Of a stretch of DNA of 25,664 bases, positions 10,424 through 20,480 are shown in pieces. The notes beneath the pieces were generated by a model. It was not told the DNA's origin. It searched no databases and saw nothing but the letters and a program-made list of their open reading frames with translations. The stretch is from Silene noctiflora (taxonomy: Eukaryota; Streptophyta; Magnoliopsida; Caryophyllales; Caryophyllaceae), in NCBI GenBank assembly GCA_009801015.1, contig VHZZ01000554.1, positions 10,593-36,256 on the forward strand, read 5' to 3'. Positions within the stretch are counted from its first letter, which is position 1; each line of letters opens with the position of its first letter. A program made the translations under genes and the position numbers.

Positions 10424-10650
10424 CCTATTCTTTTCGATTGATAGAAATTGAAATGAACTAAACTAAGCTGAAAGGAGCTTAGCTGAATTGAATAGAGCTG
10501 AGCTAAATTGAATAGAGCTGAGCTGAGCTGAACTCAATGGAGCTGAAGTAAGAGTTAATTTTTAAAGAGATAAGTTAAACTGAATTGAACAAAACTGAAT
10601 AGAAGTAATTTTTATTGAATTAAGTTGCAATTAAGCCTGAAAAAACAGAG
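10424..10650. mobile_element. Short MITE with GAGCTGAACTG repeats, copy 2
   Basis: It starts CCTATTCTTTTCGATTG, almost the same as the start of the element at 8164. It carries many GAGCTGAATTGAATA-like units (10470-10600). The right end, near AAGCCTGAAAAAACAGAG, is a weak inverted match to the left. It is the same family and orientation as 8164-8313 but longer and with more repeat units. The right edge is approximate. Confidence 0.55.
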
Positions 10651-12485
10651 CGATAATGTTGCCAAAACTCGATAGCGCCATCCAAAGAAAATATCCGAAA
10701 GGGGAATAGAAGAATAGAAGTGGCACAAACAAGGCATGTGGAGGACTAAGAGGAAGGCCATCCATATTGCGAGGCGCGACCATATGAAATGGAGCACTTC
10801 ACTTTGGGTCTAAATGTCTAATCACTAATCTTCTTCCTTCTCTTTCCATCCTCGCCACTCTTTTCATTGTCTCAAATAGTTCCTTCCATTCCTCTTTGTG
10901 ATATTCTAGGTTTAAAGTATACCCTATAACCCTATAACTTCATCACACTATATGTCTATATCCGTCTCTTCCTATCCCGATTAACTTACACTTTGCTCTT
11001 CTTATTCACTTTTAGGTTGCCATTGAGTCATGTATAAAGACAAGGCTTGAAAGGTTGAATTGGCTTGTTAGGTTAAATCAGAGAGCGGATTTTTTGTTCT
11101 ATTTTGTATTTCATCATATGTCTCATTACCGTAATAGTTGGTGATAGTAAAACCGTAGATTTATTATGCCGAGAGCCATGACTAGAGTTTTTGCTTTGCT
11201 CCCGCTATTATTATCTTTATCATCAAAGATGAAATATATAAATTCTTATTTGAAATGGCGGTCGGTAAGCATGCAACAAATCTAAAACAAGTCGTATACC
11301 CGGCCAATTGATAATGAACATTAATTAATCATATGGATATATTTTTAGATTCGTTTCACGCTTACAATAATCTTAAAAAAGATTTGCTAAAGAGCTCCAT
11401 TTAGAGTTTGAGTAACACGTGAAAGTCACCATAATATAAAAGCTTGCTATATGAAGTTTCTCCCTTAAAAATGTACTCTGTGTATATTTACTTGTGCAAG
11501 AAAAACACTTTTTCGTTAAATAGTTATATGGCGTCTTATTTCCGCTCTCTAAAATAAATGATTGACTTTTCCGAAATTCATGCTACATTCCTATAGGACG
11601 TAAAGAAAAAATAGGTTCATTTCCAAAAATGTGCTCCCTATCATTCTATCAACAATAGGCTTTCAAAATGCATAATAAATCAGATCAGAGTGAGTTGTAA
11701 AAAAACCTTTATGCATCATTTTAAGGCACTACGTACTATTTAGCATACCACATTCGTAAATCAACTTTTAAATGATCTGATTGGGATAGGTTTGAGTGCA
11801 GTAGGCACTAGTTTTGGTGCAAATTAATGTGGGCTCTTCAACAATTTCGATCGATCAAAGTTGAAGACATCATATAATTCATATTGGTCTATGGAGCCGC
11901 ACAATGTAAAACTACCTCAGGTTGTGCATGGCACCCAAAAGTTACTTAAATATGCAATCAACACTTTCTAATATCATGCCTATACTCCCAACCGGAAGAT
12001 TTAAGGAGTCGTTTGATTGATTAAGAAATTGAAAATTTAATGTGATCTGTAATTCCTTGAAAATAAGGTTTTTTTATGCAATTTGGGTAAATTGGGCAAA
12101 TTGTTTAACTCGATAGGTATGAATTAAATTCCACGTAAATTGCCAATGAATAATAAAGAGTAGGTAAATGACTTTCTCCATTATGTATGATTGTAGACCT
12201 TAAAAAGTTAAAAGTTTATTACAAGTTACGTAATTATCTACATTTTATCTAACACTATAAATCAAATAAAGTAACAATACTTGCAAAACTAATCTTGCAA
12301 GAAAATGTAGGACTTAATGAAAGCCAAGCATATATCACTATTCACTATGTAAGTCTTTAGAGTCAATTCACCGTAAATATTTTATGCGCACGGGGGAATG
12401 CAATTAGTAGCAAGAGGTAGCAACCGCTACCCCAACGAAAAAAAATCAATTTCGGTTTTCATGTTCTACCACCCCAGTATCAGTG
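10651..12485. other. Intergenic stretch without recognisable genes
   Basis: No supported gene. The 61-residue minus-strand frame at 10612-10797 overlaps the MITE end and shows no domain. Near 12004, GGAGTCGTTTGATTGATT resembles one end of the GTTTGATT-type MITEs found elsewhere in the window, but no partner end was found. The remainder is AT-rich single-copy-looking DNA. Confidence 0.55.
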
Positions 12486-12610
12486 TATAAATAAGAAAAA
12501 CAAACGTATAGAGAAAGCACAAACCTGATGTGGTTAAGTGGTAAAGTAGTCGATTCTCCTAGTATATAATTAAGGGTTTGATCCTTGATAGACGCATGCT
12601 ATTTTTTTTT
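12486..12610 (+). repeat. tRNA-derived pol III cassette: SINE head or degenerate tRNA relic
   Basis: An A-box-like TGGTTAAGTGG starts at 12531 and a B-box-like GGTTTGATCCT at 12575. The 44-bp spacing is that of a tRNA gene. A TATAAATA lies at 12486-12493, about 31-38 bp before the expected tRNA start, and nine T residues at 12602-12610 follow, a strong pol III stop. The acceptor and T-stem do not pair well, so it is not a working tRNA. Tail and target duplications of a SINE were not recognised. I favour a tRNA-derived SINE head or relic. Confidence 0.5.
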
Positions 12611-12886
12611 CCCCCTTATTTTTAATGTCGTCATTAAATGATTTTTTAAATTTCGTCAACCTCCCAAGTTTATGGTAAAAATTCATGATTAGCTTCTCGC
12701 CATTTAATTAATTTGTTATTTATTGCAATTTTTCAGATTATTGATTTCCTCGTATTTGTGTACAGCGGACTTTATTTTCTATTTTATTTAATGATTATGT
12801 TTATTATAATGGTTAGACTTTTCCTGTACCGGAAAATACAATGAAGACATGCATGGGGCATGTCTGACCAGTGACTGCACCAGTAG
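12611..12886. other. AT-rich intergenic stretch after the tRNA-like cassette
   Basis: It begins with CCCCC and then AT-rich DNA. It could be the body of a SINE headed by the cassette to its left, but no tail or duplicated flank was recognised. Confidence 0.35.
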
Positions 12887-12954
12887 GACGGTTAGGTGGT
12901 TGGGTGGGGGAGGGGTGTTCTGGTGTGGGCGGGGTGGTGGTTGAGGGGAGAGGG
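12887..12954 (+). repeat. G-rich tract with quadruplex potential
   Basis: Within this block the plus strand has seven runs of three or more G: 12902-12904, 12906-12910, 12912-12915, 12927-12929, 12931-12934, 12945-12948 and 12952-12954. Loops are mostly 1-3 bases, with two longer ones of 10-11. Such a pattern can fold into a G-quadruplex. It is sharply different from the AT-rich surroundings and is not part of a recognised gene. Confidence 0.6.
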
Positions 12955-13490
12955 AATATGGGTGTATGAATTAGAGGGGTAAATTGGTCATGATTGAGTT
13001 AATCATGTCTATGAAAACACATAACCCATTGTGAATTACCCGTTTAATCTACACCGTAACGAAATCAATTAGTAAAATATACAATCAGTTGTATAAATGT
13101 TGTTAATTATCCTACTTCACTACTAATTTTTGTTTTTCTTATGGAAGGGATGGGCAGATATATATCACCATTCGTGTCTTCATCATTTGACAAGTCAAAC
13201 ACAATACTAAATTGAGTCAACCCAATCAAAATTGCATTCATGTACCAACTTTAATTGTTGAAATTTTATCCCTCCGGGGACGCATTATGAACAGTGAAGC
13301 TTTTTGTCCTTGGAAAGAAAAAGTAGCTCTATTACTTCGTATATTACAATCACAAATTATTTTGGAGTGTATTTATTTTATTTAATTATGTTTTGTTATT
13401 GATAAATGGGTTATAATTTTCATTTTAAATTACTTAAACTATATAATGATATGTTACACTTGTGCACACATCAACAATCTCTTGTTCTTA
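12955..13490. other. Intergenic AT-rich stretch
   Basis: No reading frame with a recognisable family, no RNA gene and no transposon ends were seen here. Confidence 0.5.
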
Positions 13491-13728
13491 GGGGTTGTTT
13501 GATTCACTATGGAAATATGAAGTTCCTAAGAAGTTAAATACATGTGAATTGCAAAAATGTTGTTTGGTTGTTATATGGGAAGTTGCACTTACCGGGGCTA
13601 AGTAAACAACTTCATACATTATGGAAGAATTAAAGTTCCCTCAAATTCTAATTCTCATTTATGGACAACCAAACATCACATTTAAGCAATTTATGAGAAG
13701 TTGATTTAAGAGGGCAATCAAACAACCC
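13491..13728. mobile_element. MITE with GGGTTGTTTGATT ends
   Basis: The left end GGGTTGTTTGATT (13492-13504) is exactly inverted at the right end, AATCAAACAACCC (13716-13728). The 237-bp interior is AT-rich and contains GTTTGGTTGT and ACAACCAAACA as an inner inverted pair. The bases TTA precede the left end but no TTA or TAA follows the right, so a Harbinger/Tourist origin is suggested, not shown. The small minus-strand frame across it (13648-13848) is not a gene. Confidence 0.72.
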
Positions 13729-14857
13729 GCAGTGACTTGGGTTTAGATTCATTCTATATCCAAACCAGTCCATACTAAAAACTTTAAAATTTAATACATT
13801 TAAGCCAAAATCCGATTTGAAACATAATTTAACTATGCGAAAACTCAATCCATCAAAAATTAAAATTCCAAGTTTGGACGCGGTTCTAGTAGAGTGAATT
13901 GATAATGAATTTGATTCGAGTTTTCCAACCGTGATTTGAATGCGTTTTTGAGTAGTTTTCGGATATGATTTTTAAAAGTTGGATTTGGAGCGAAATTCTT
14001 TTCTTCAAACCTATTCGATTTGGATGCGTCAATTGCCAACCCTACTTGCTATTGCTCTACGACCAATTCTTGTAGATGACGCTAAATGGTTTATGGTACA
14101 TAGTCACACACCTCGACACGCATACTTTTTTTACTGCACATGCTTGCTGGACTTTTGCTTTCACATGTCTCTCGTATACATTTTGTGATCTTTGTGGGGC
14201 TTCTCACCCAATCACATTCTTGTTCTAATTTAAGGGATCTATCCTTAACATCCCTTCCTAGGACGATGCTCACTTTTCCATGAGAGTTTTGCATCTCAAA
14301 AAATTGATATGCAAAATACATGTCTCATGCAAATCCTGTGTAAAGCTATACTAAATGCAATTCTTGTGAAATATGGTGTCGGTTTTTTAATGTCAAATGA
14401 GTCGCAATGGCAATACTATAATCATATAGGTCCATCTTAAAATAAAATCATATACAATCCCTGAAGATTTGATATTGGAATTTTATTGGAATTTGACAGC
14501 AACACATGAACTCCTGAAGCGGAAAAAGTAGGGGCAGTGAAAGAAAGCAGGGTAGGCTGATTCCTATTCCTTGTAATTTTACATGACTGATAGATAAATA
14601 TAGTACAAGAATTATTCTGCAGTTACTTGGTTCACAAGAGTGATACCTTCAAGTCTCTCTACTTACAATAGATATACAGAATATGTTACATATTATGTTA
14701 CACCTGATGTAACGCGCTAAGCATCCTTGCATCGATGAGCACTACAGTCTACACCTACAATGATTCCGTCTCCTGTCTCTCTTCTATCATCTCTGATATG
14801 AAACATGACTTTGTATCACCCAATGATCTTGAACTCGATACATCCCCATGTAACTTT
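13729..14857. other. Stretch downstream of RLK7 without recognisable genes
   Basis: Small frames at 13979-14188 and 14091-14321 overlap on opposite strands and match no family. The part nearest 14857 may belong to the 3' untranslated region or terminator region of the receptor kinase gene. Nothing else was recognised. Confidence 0.5.
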
Positions 14858-14912
14858 TAGAATATCATATTAGTATAACATAACTTTCGTATTATATTAA
14901 TGTAATATTCTA
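14858..14912. repeat. 21-bp imperfect foldback near the RLK7 3' end
   Basis: The arm 14858-14878 (TAGAATATCATATTAGTATAA) and the arm 14892-14912 are inverted copies with 18 of 21 positions pairing, around a 13-base loop. It lies about 66-120 bases after the stop codon of the receptor kinase, so it may be in its 3' untranslated RNA. It could be a tiny MITE remnant or an RNA hairpin; no target duplication is clear. Confidence 0.6.
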
Positions 14913-14954
14913 TGTAAATACGGTGATACTGAACTTGAGTGTACCTGTTAGCGC

Positions 14955-14960
14955 TTTATT
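14955..14960 (-). promoter_or_regulatory. Candidate polyadenylation hexamer of RLK7
   Basis: The minus strand reads AATAAA 18-23 bases after the stop codon. It is a perfect hexamer, but plant polyadenylation signals are loose and this one is close to the stop, so a site further downstream is just as possible. Confidence 0.25.
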
Positions 14961-14977
14961 TGCCGCATCACAGTTTA

Positions 14978-17900
14978 TTACTTTTGCTCTTTACCCTGCT
15001 CCAACTTCTTTGTACAGTCTTTGGTAATGATAATGCTTATGAGCTTACATGGTTCAGCCTCCTCGAGCATCTGAACCACACGTCGCATTGTTGGCCTGAG
15101 CTCTGGAAGTCTTGCTGTACAGAGGATTGCGATCTTGAGAACCTTAATGGCCTCTTCTCTCAATGGTTGCGCTATGCTTGAATCAATTGTGCTGAATACA
15201 CTTTCCTGGTTCTTTAATTTGCTAGACACCCAGCTAACAATGTCCTTGTTATCTCCAAATTCCGGGTCAATTGGCTTTTTCCCTGTCACCAATTCCATCA
15301 GAACAACTCCAAAGCTGTACACATCGCTCTTCTCGTCCACCTTGTATGTATATCCATACTCTGCCACAAGAGTTTCAAAATAAGTTCAGCTCGTGAAATC
15401 TTAATCAATTCCGGTTGCTAAGCTAGTAAGACGGTCTCAAACTAATTAATCCTCTTAAGTTCTAATGAGTAGTTAAATTAAATACGATATGAGTATATAT
15501 GACGATTGTACCTGGGGCAATGTAGCCGTGGGTTCCAGCAATCACATGAGTCGAATCATGACCAAGATCAGGTTGAACAATCTTAGCAAGCCCAAAATCA
15601 GCAATCCTAGGCTTCAAAAACTCATCTAACAAAATATTGCTAGACTTCACATCACGATGAATTACAGGCCTCTCGTATCCATGATGAAGGTACTCAAGCC
15701 CTCTTGAAGCACCTAACGCAATCTCATACCGAGTTTGCCAATCCAAACCGAGTTTCTTATTTTTGTGCAACCTATCCCACAAACTACCATTAGGCAAGTA
15801 CTCGTAAACCAACAAACTCGAGTCTTCACTTGTTATGCTACAGTATAGCTTAACAACATTGATATGCCTAATTGAACTCAATGTTTCGACTTCCATATCA
15901 AACTCTTTAGACTTCCTACTCCTACCGCCTTTCTTGTCGAGCATTGGAGTGCTCGAACGGCCTTTTTTCCGGTCCCCAGCAGGGTCGAAAGTCCATATAT
16001 GTTTAACAGCCAGCTCCTTTCCGTCTTTAAGGGACACTTTGTAAACAGTTCCACTCCCACCTTTCCCTATCAAATTTTCGGGTTTTATGGAATCGAGAAT
16101 TTGTTCTTCAGAGAAAGTGATCACATGGTAGGACTTCATATCCCAAGAATAATCATCCTTCAAGGACAAGGTTCGATCCTCGTTCTCTTTTCGTACTGCC
16201 ATCAATTTCAGGTACACATAACAACTGCTCAAAGAAACAATGACCACTAACCCAACAACCAAACATATCACAAACGTGTGATACTCTTGAGACCTCGATG
16301 AACAGGGGGTAAAATGCTTGATATCCGAGCTACAAAGGCCGTTATTACCAGCAAAACTTCCATTATAGGCATCGGTTGATAGGGAATTCGGTATAGGACC
16401 CGACAACTCATTGTACGACAAATCAAGAATACTAAGCGTAGATGACGACAGAGTACTCGGAATTGGACCCGACAACTTATTGCGCGTTAAATTCAACGAA
16501 TTTAACACGGGTAACGAACCTAATGATATGGGAATTTGACCGGAAAATGAATTATAAGCCAAACTAATATCACTAAGATGTGGGCATTCCCCAAGTGAAG
16601 CAGGAATATTACCAGAAAATCCATTATTCTCCAAATGCAAGCTGTTCAACTTCTTGAGTTCAGCAATACTTTCCGGGATTGTTCCAGTGAGTCGATTATC
16701 GCTCAAATCGACCAAAACTAAAGACGAAGCACCTCCGATTTCTGCTGGCAAATTCCCAGATAACATATTGTTCTCTCCAAAAATCTGTCCCAAATTTTTG
16801 GCCTTAGAAATATGAGAAGAAATTGACCCATGAAGCTTATTATCAGCAATATCAATAATATTAAGATTGGGAAGACCCCAAATTCCTGCAGGAACTTCAC
16901 CAGTGAGATTGTTATCGCTAACTCGAAACCTAGTCAATGTTGTACAGTTAGCATAACTGGCAGGAATTTCGCCCGAAAAATTGTTCTGCAGGATTAGCAG
17001 CTTCTTCATAGTACCTCTCTTGCACATATCAGGAGGAATTGAACCGGAGAGGAAATTTGTCGAAACATCGATGAAATTGAACTCAGCCCATGAGCCCAAT
17101 TGCGGGGGAAGCCTGCCAGTGAGTTTATTAGAGTACAGAGATAAGTTAACCAAGCTCTTAAACTCCCCAAACTCTGCAGGAATTTCGCCGGAAAAGTTAT
17201 TTTCAAAGAGTTGTAGCCAAACAAGATTGTTAAGCCACCTCAATTCCGACAAATCGCCTTCTAAGTTGTTATGTGAAGCATCAAAGCGTTGTAAACTAGA
17301 CAAGTTCCCGAACCCAACAGGGAATTTTCCTGTAAGATTGTTGTCGTAAAGTTCGAGCTGCCATAGCTTCTTGAGCTTGGAAATTTCTTGTGGGATTGAC
17401 CCACTCAAGTAATTATCAGCTAACTCAAGATTAATCAGCTCCGTCAAATTGCCAATATCTGGCGGAATTTCGCCAGAGATACTGCAGTTTGATATGTACA
17501 ACCAGTTCAAACTCGTTAACTTGGTAACTTCCTTAGGAAAAACCGTCTTGTCCAAGGAATTGTCGCCAACGCTTAGTTGGATAAGACCAGACATATTGGA
17601 CAAGGACTTCCATGGAAACACACCAGTAATCCCACTTAAGTTCAAGTGTAAGTACGTCAACTGGTTTAAGGATGAAATATCCGGAAACGGTCCGGAAAAC
17701 TGGTTATTACCCAAGTCCAAGTACTCAAGTTTCGTACAGTTAGAAATATCATCCTTGATACTCCCAGACAGAGAATTAAACCCGAAAGCGAGCTTCTGTA
17801 AGGAGGAAATAGAGCATATAGACTCAAAAGGTAGACTGCCAGACAATCCCTTATTAGAAAGGTCAATTCCGGTAACGTTACCGGAATCATTACAGGTAAT

Positions 17901-18086
17901 TCCAGGGAAAGAGCAAGTAGGTTTTGTAGGAAGCCATGAAGAGAAGAGTTTTGGGTTGGAGTGTTGTAAGGAGGATTTGAGGGTGAGGAGGGCTGAAAGG
18001 TCGTCACCGGCCGAAGCGGTGACGTAAAGGAGGAGGAGGAGGAGGAAAGGGAGGAAGGAGAGACAGGGGAGTTGGTTTGGTGGCAT
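14978..18086 (-). CDS. RLK7: LRR receptor-like kinase, RLK7/HAIKU2 group (LRR-XI), two exons
   Basis: Exon 1 is 15512-18086 and exon 2 is 14978-15360, joining to 985 residues; Arabidopsis RLK7 is of similar length. The protein has a signal peptide (1-26), an N-terminal LRR cap with C58/C65, about 20 LRRs (75-575), one membrane helix (604-627) and a Ser/Thr kinase. Kinase motifs are intact: GKGGSG 674-679, K695, probable E732, HRD 810-812, DFG 830-832 and APE 857-859. It is an RD kinase at the plasma membrane. In Arabidopsis, RLK7 perceives PIP-type secreted peptides in immunity and root development, and the related HAIKU2 sets seed size. The PPDMCKRGTM block and the CTARLPELRPTM tail favour RLK7 over HAIKU2. 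The start lies in an ACCATGCC context. The usual GTYGYIAPE reads GTHGYIAPE here. Orthology is inferred; the family is certain. Confidence 0.93.
15361..15511 (-). other. Intron of the RLK7-like gene
   Basis: The 151-bp intron has a GT donor (CCCCAG|GTACAA, at 15511-15510) and an AG acceptor (GTGGCAG|AGTATGG, ending at 15361). It splits codon 859, the Glu of the APE motif, in phase 1. Splicing restores the family sequence IAPEYGYTYKVDEKSDVYSFG. Without splicing the frame runs 16 codons into the intron and stops. Confidence 0.93.
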
Positions 18087-18130
18087 GGTGGTGTTTTGGC
18101 AAAGGTAGTTAGGGAGTGTATCTGTGTATG

Positions 18131-18146
18131 TAATAATAATAATAAT
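18131..18146. repeat. TAA microsatellite in the RLK7 leader
   Basis: Five TAA units plus T lie 45-60 bases upstream of the start codon of the receptor kinase, probably in its 5' untranslated region. Such short tri-nucleotide runs often vary in length among individuals. Confidence 0.8.
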
Positions 18147-18236
18147 GGAGGGAAGTTATGGGAGTAAGTAGGAAAGGAGATGGAAAAGGGTGTTATTTTC
18201 CAACAACTCAATTTTTAAGATAAAACAAACTATGGC

Positions 18237-18242
18237 CTTATA
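18237..18242 (-). promoter_or_regulatory. Candidate proximal TATA box of RLK7
   Basis: The minus strand reads CTATAAGGCC, with TATAAG about 151-156 bases before the start codon. It would give a leader of roughly 120 bases. It is weaker than the TATATAAA further upstream; which one is used cannot be told from the sequence. Confidence 0.3.
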
Positions 18243-18332
18243 GATGATGTCTGGTGTTCACATTGACGGTAGTACAGTATATGTTTATCTTTATTATGTA
18301 ATACGTACTATGTTAGAGTAGTATAGATGATA

Positions 18333-18480
18333 CCGAGTTTCAATACTATCTTCTCAATACAGCTTATAGAGTTGATATCGAGTCTCAATACCATCTTCTC
18401 AATACATGCGCTATCAAATTTCAACACCAATTTTTCAATACAGGTAATGCCGAGTCTCAATACCATCTTCTCGAATATCT
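18333..18480 (-). repeat. Four-copy degenerate tandem repeat upstream of RLK7
   Basis: On the plus strand, units built on GTCTCAATACCATCTTCTC followed by AATACA begin near 18333, 18379, 18415 and 18450, with spacings of about 45, 36 and 36 bp. The third unit is the most diverged. The array lies 250-395 bases before the start codon of the receptor kinase and immediately downstream, in gene sense, of a TATATAAA box. It could be promoter or leader sequence. The unit is not one I recognise. Confidence 0.75.
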
Positions 18481-18487
18481 TTATATA
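18480..18487 (-). promoter_or_regulatory. Candidate distal TATA box of RLK7
   Basis: The minus strand reads CTCTATATAAAG, a strong plant TATA box, about 394-401 bases before the start codon. If used, transcription would start near 18450, and the tandem repeats and a start-stop mini-uORF would be in the leader. This is inference from sequence only. Confidence 0.35.
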
Positions 18488-18489
18488 GA

Positions 18490-20389
18490 GGTCTCATTGC
18501 CGTCACATTTGATTTTCCTTTCTTTTAAGGAGTAATGGAGAATGCACAATGGTCGTTTTTTTTCCTTCAAATGTTAGTTATGTTACTAGGTTAACGGATG
18601 AGTTATGACGATATTACTTTTTATTATTTACGGTGTGTATTTTAACAAGGAAATAGTATTCTTTACTAGAAATTACACTCTTACAAATTTATGGGCTTGT
18701 TTTACAAAATAGTAATTATGCTTAGCCACGCTCAATATATACCGAGTAGAAGTTTAAAGTCTCTTCTTTGTTTTTGTTAGTATTCTATGTGTTATGTGAT
18801 GTCTTACATTATCTTAATGTGAGACGGTCCCTCAAAGAGCAGTATGATTTGTTATTCAATTGGATGTCACTTTTTTCATTATTTGTTATAGGCAATACGC
18901 CCTATTATATTGATAACATTATCACAAAATCTGATAAAGATAATAAGTCAATTGACTACAATTAATCAATCAATAATTAACAATATTAGAATTATAAGTG
19001 GCCGATTAGTGTCCTGTCGTTTTAATTAGATTAAATAAAATTCAATTGGTGAACAGGTAAAACACCAATAAGGCAATAATGATGTTGATATGCGGCATGG
19101 GGTGTCACTTGTCCTCTACACGAGTACTCCTTAATGCAAAATCTACTATAGTCTATAGATATGTTGAATTTTTTGGGTTCAATTATCACACTCTCTTAAC
19201 ATTAATCTTTACCATTAATTATGTATTGACGATTTTTCACTAAATTAGTGTAATAGTACCTTACATTTTACTTAAATGTCCTCTTATAAACATGTCTTTA
19301 ATGGGTGATTATATTAGTATAAAAACCGTTTTACACAGACAATTACATTAATTAGTTTGTGGGTGATTCTTCGTTGTTAATTAATTCTACTTTAATTTTA
19401 GGCTTTTGCGTGATTTTTTATTCATATTTAGTTATTCCGACATTAGTTCGTGTATGGCTTTCAAAGTTTTAATAATTCAATCTCAGCCAAGATATGATTG
19501 TTGGTATTTTGTCTGGTAATGAATTAATTTATAAGAGTAGCTTTACTTAGTTTAATAATTTAAATAAATAAAAACGCGTGATGTTTTGGAGTTAAAAATT
19601 CCAAAGTAACCAAAGATATACACTGCTCAAATTTGTTGATTTCATCCCTTTATCACAGGCTTAGGGCCTAATATAGTTCAAAACTCAATGTTTAACAACT
19701 TTAAAGATAAAGTAAACTATTCATTGTCACTTTACTTAACACCATTACAAACACTAATATAGGGCGGATGTCAGCGCTAATTTCATTGATGGAGTCATCA
19801 TAAGTGTTACTTGTAATCTGGGTTCAAACTTCGTTAACATTATATTTGCCGTTGTAGTTCCATTTACACTTAGGAGAGTTTCAAAACTCTGTTGGCAATG
19901 CTTCAAGTAATCTACACACTTAACTTCCAATCACCATTATCCATTTATTTTTTTGCAATATGGAAGTACAAAGAAGATCGTTATGTACAATAATGCTAAT
20001 TTGAATATACGACCTATTATCTATATGTCTCTTTGTATTGTTTGGTAGATACATAAATGCTAAGTAGACACAACTTGCTAGTACGAGTATAATGTTTCAT
20101 CAAAACTTTGTAATATAGATTGTATAATTTATCCGATTATCCTTACTAATTTTCTTCCTAAAAACGAGAAAAATAACAGATATGTATACCCATCGACCAT
20201 CAAAAGAACAACCACCCCAAACCCATATTTGACCGAGTCAAATAGACTCTACTATAAAATTGTCCACACTACTACACTAAATTCCAACATACATTGCATT
20301 CAGTTATTAGATAAAATGTTAGCAAACACAAGTACAAATAACTATTTTAAACTATCGCAACTCTCCTATAAATCAAAACCATTTAAATG
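18490..20389. other. Intergenic stretch, promoter-distal to RLK7
   Basis: It is AT-rich with only short frames such as 18768-18965 and 20229-20426, which match nothing known. No RNA genes and no clear transposon termini were seen. The part next to 18490 may hold distal regulatory elements of the receptor kinase gene. Confidence 0.55.
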
Positions 20390-20480
20390 CTCCCTCTATT
20401 TTTCTGTTTTATTCTCATTTCATTAAAATACTCCTCACGTATATTAAAAAAACGAGAAGAAAATAGAAAAATGGAGGGAA
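20390..20480. mobile_element. Stowaway-like MITE
   Basis: The left terminus CTCCCTCTATTTTTCTG at 20390 pairs with the right terminus AGAAAAATGGAGGGAA ending at 20480. Each inverted arm is about 27 bp and nearly perfect. Length 91 bp. The flanks are TG on the left and TA on the right, so the TA duplication seems to have lost one base to mutation. It is non-coding. Confidence 0.78.

Noticed and set aside
12004-12260. Possible MITE starting GGAGTCGTTTGATTGATT
   Set aside because: No inverted partner end or flanking duplication could be found.
12524-12596. Functional tRNA gene
   Set aside because: The A and B boxes are at tRNA spacing, but the acceptor and T stems do not pair, so it is a relic or SINE head at best.
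14091-14321. Opposed small frames at 13979-14188 and 14091-14321
   Set aside because: They overlap on opposite strands, are short and have no domain; chance open frames.
17449-18027. 192-residue plus-strand frame opposite the receptor kinase (and 16981-17349)
   Set aside because: These are antisense shadows of the LRR coding exon, open because of the repeated LRR codon pattern.
17666-18211. 181-residue minus-strand frame overlapping the start of RLK7
   Set aside because: It begins at a TTG codon, is in a different frame from the signal peptide and LRR protein, and has no domain.
18333-18480. CRISPR-like array
   Set aside because: The four units are degenerate direct repeats without distinct spacers, and this is a plant nuclear sequence.
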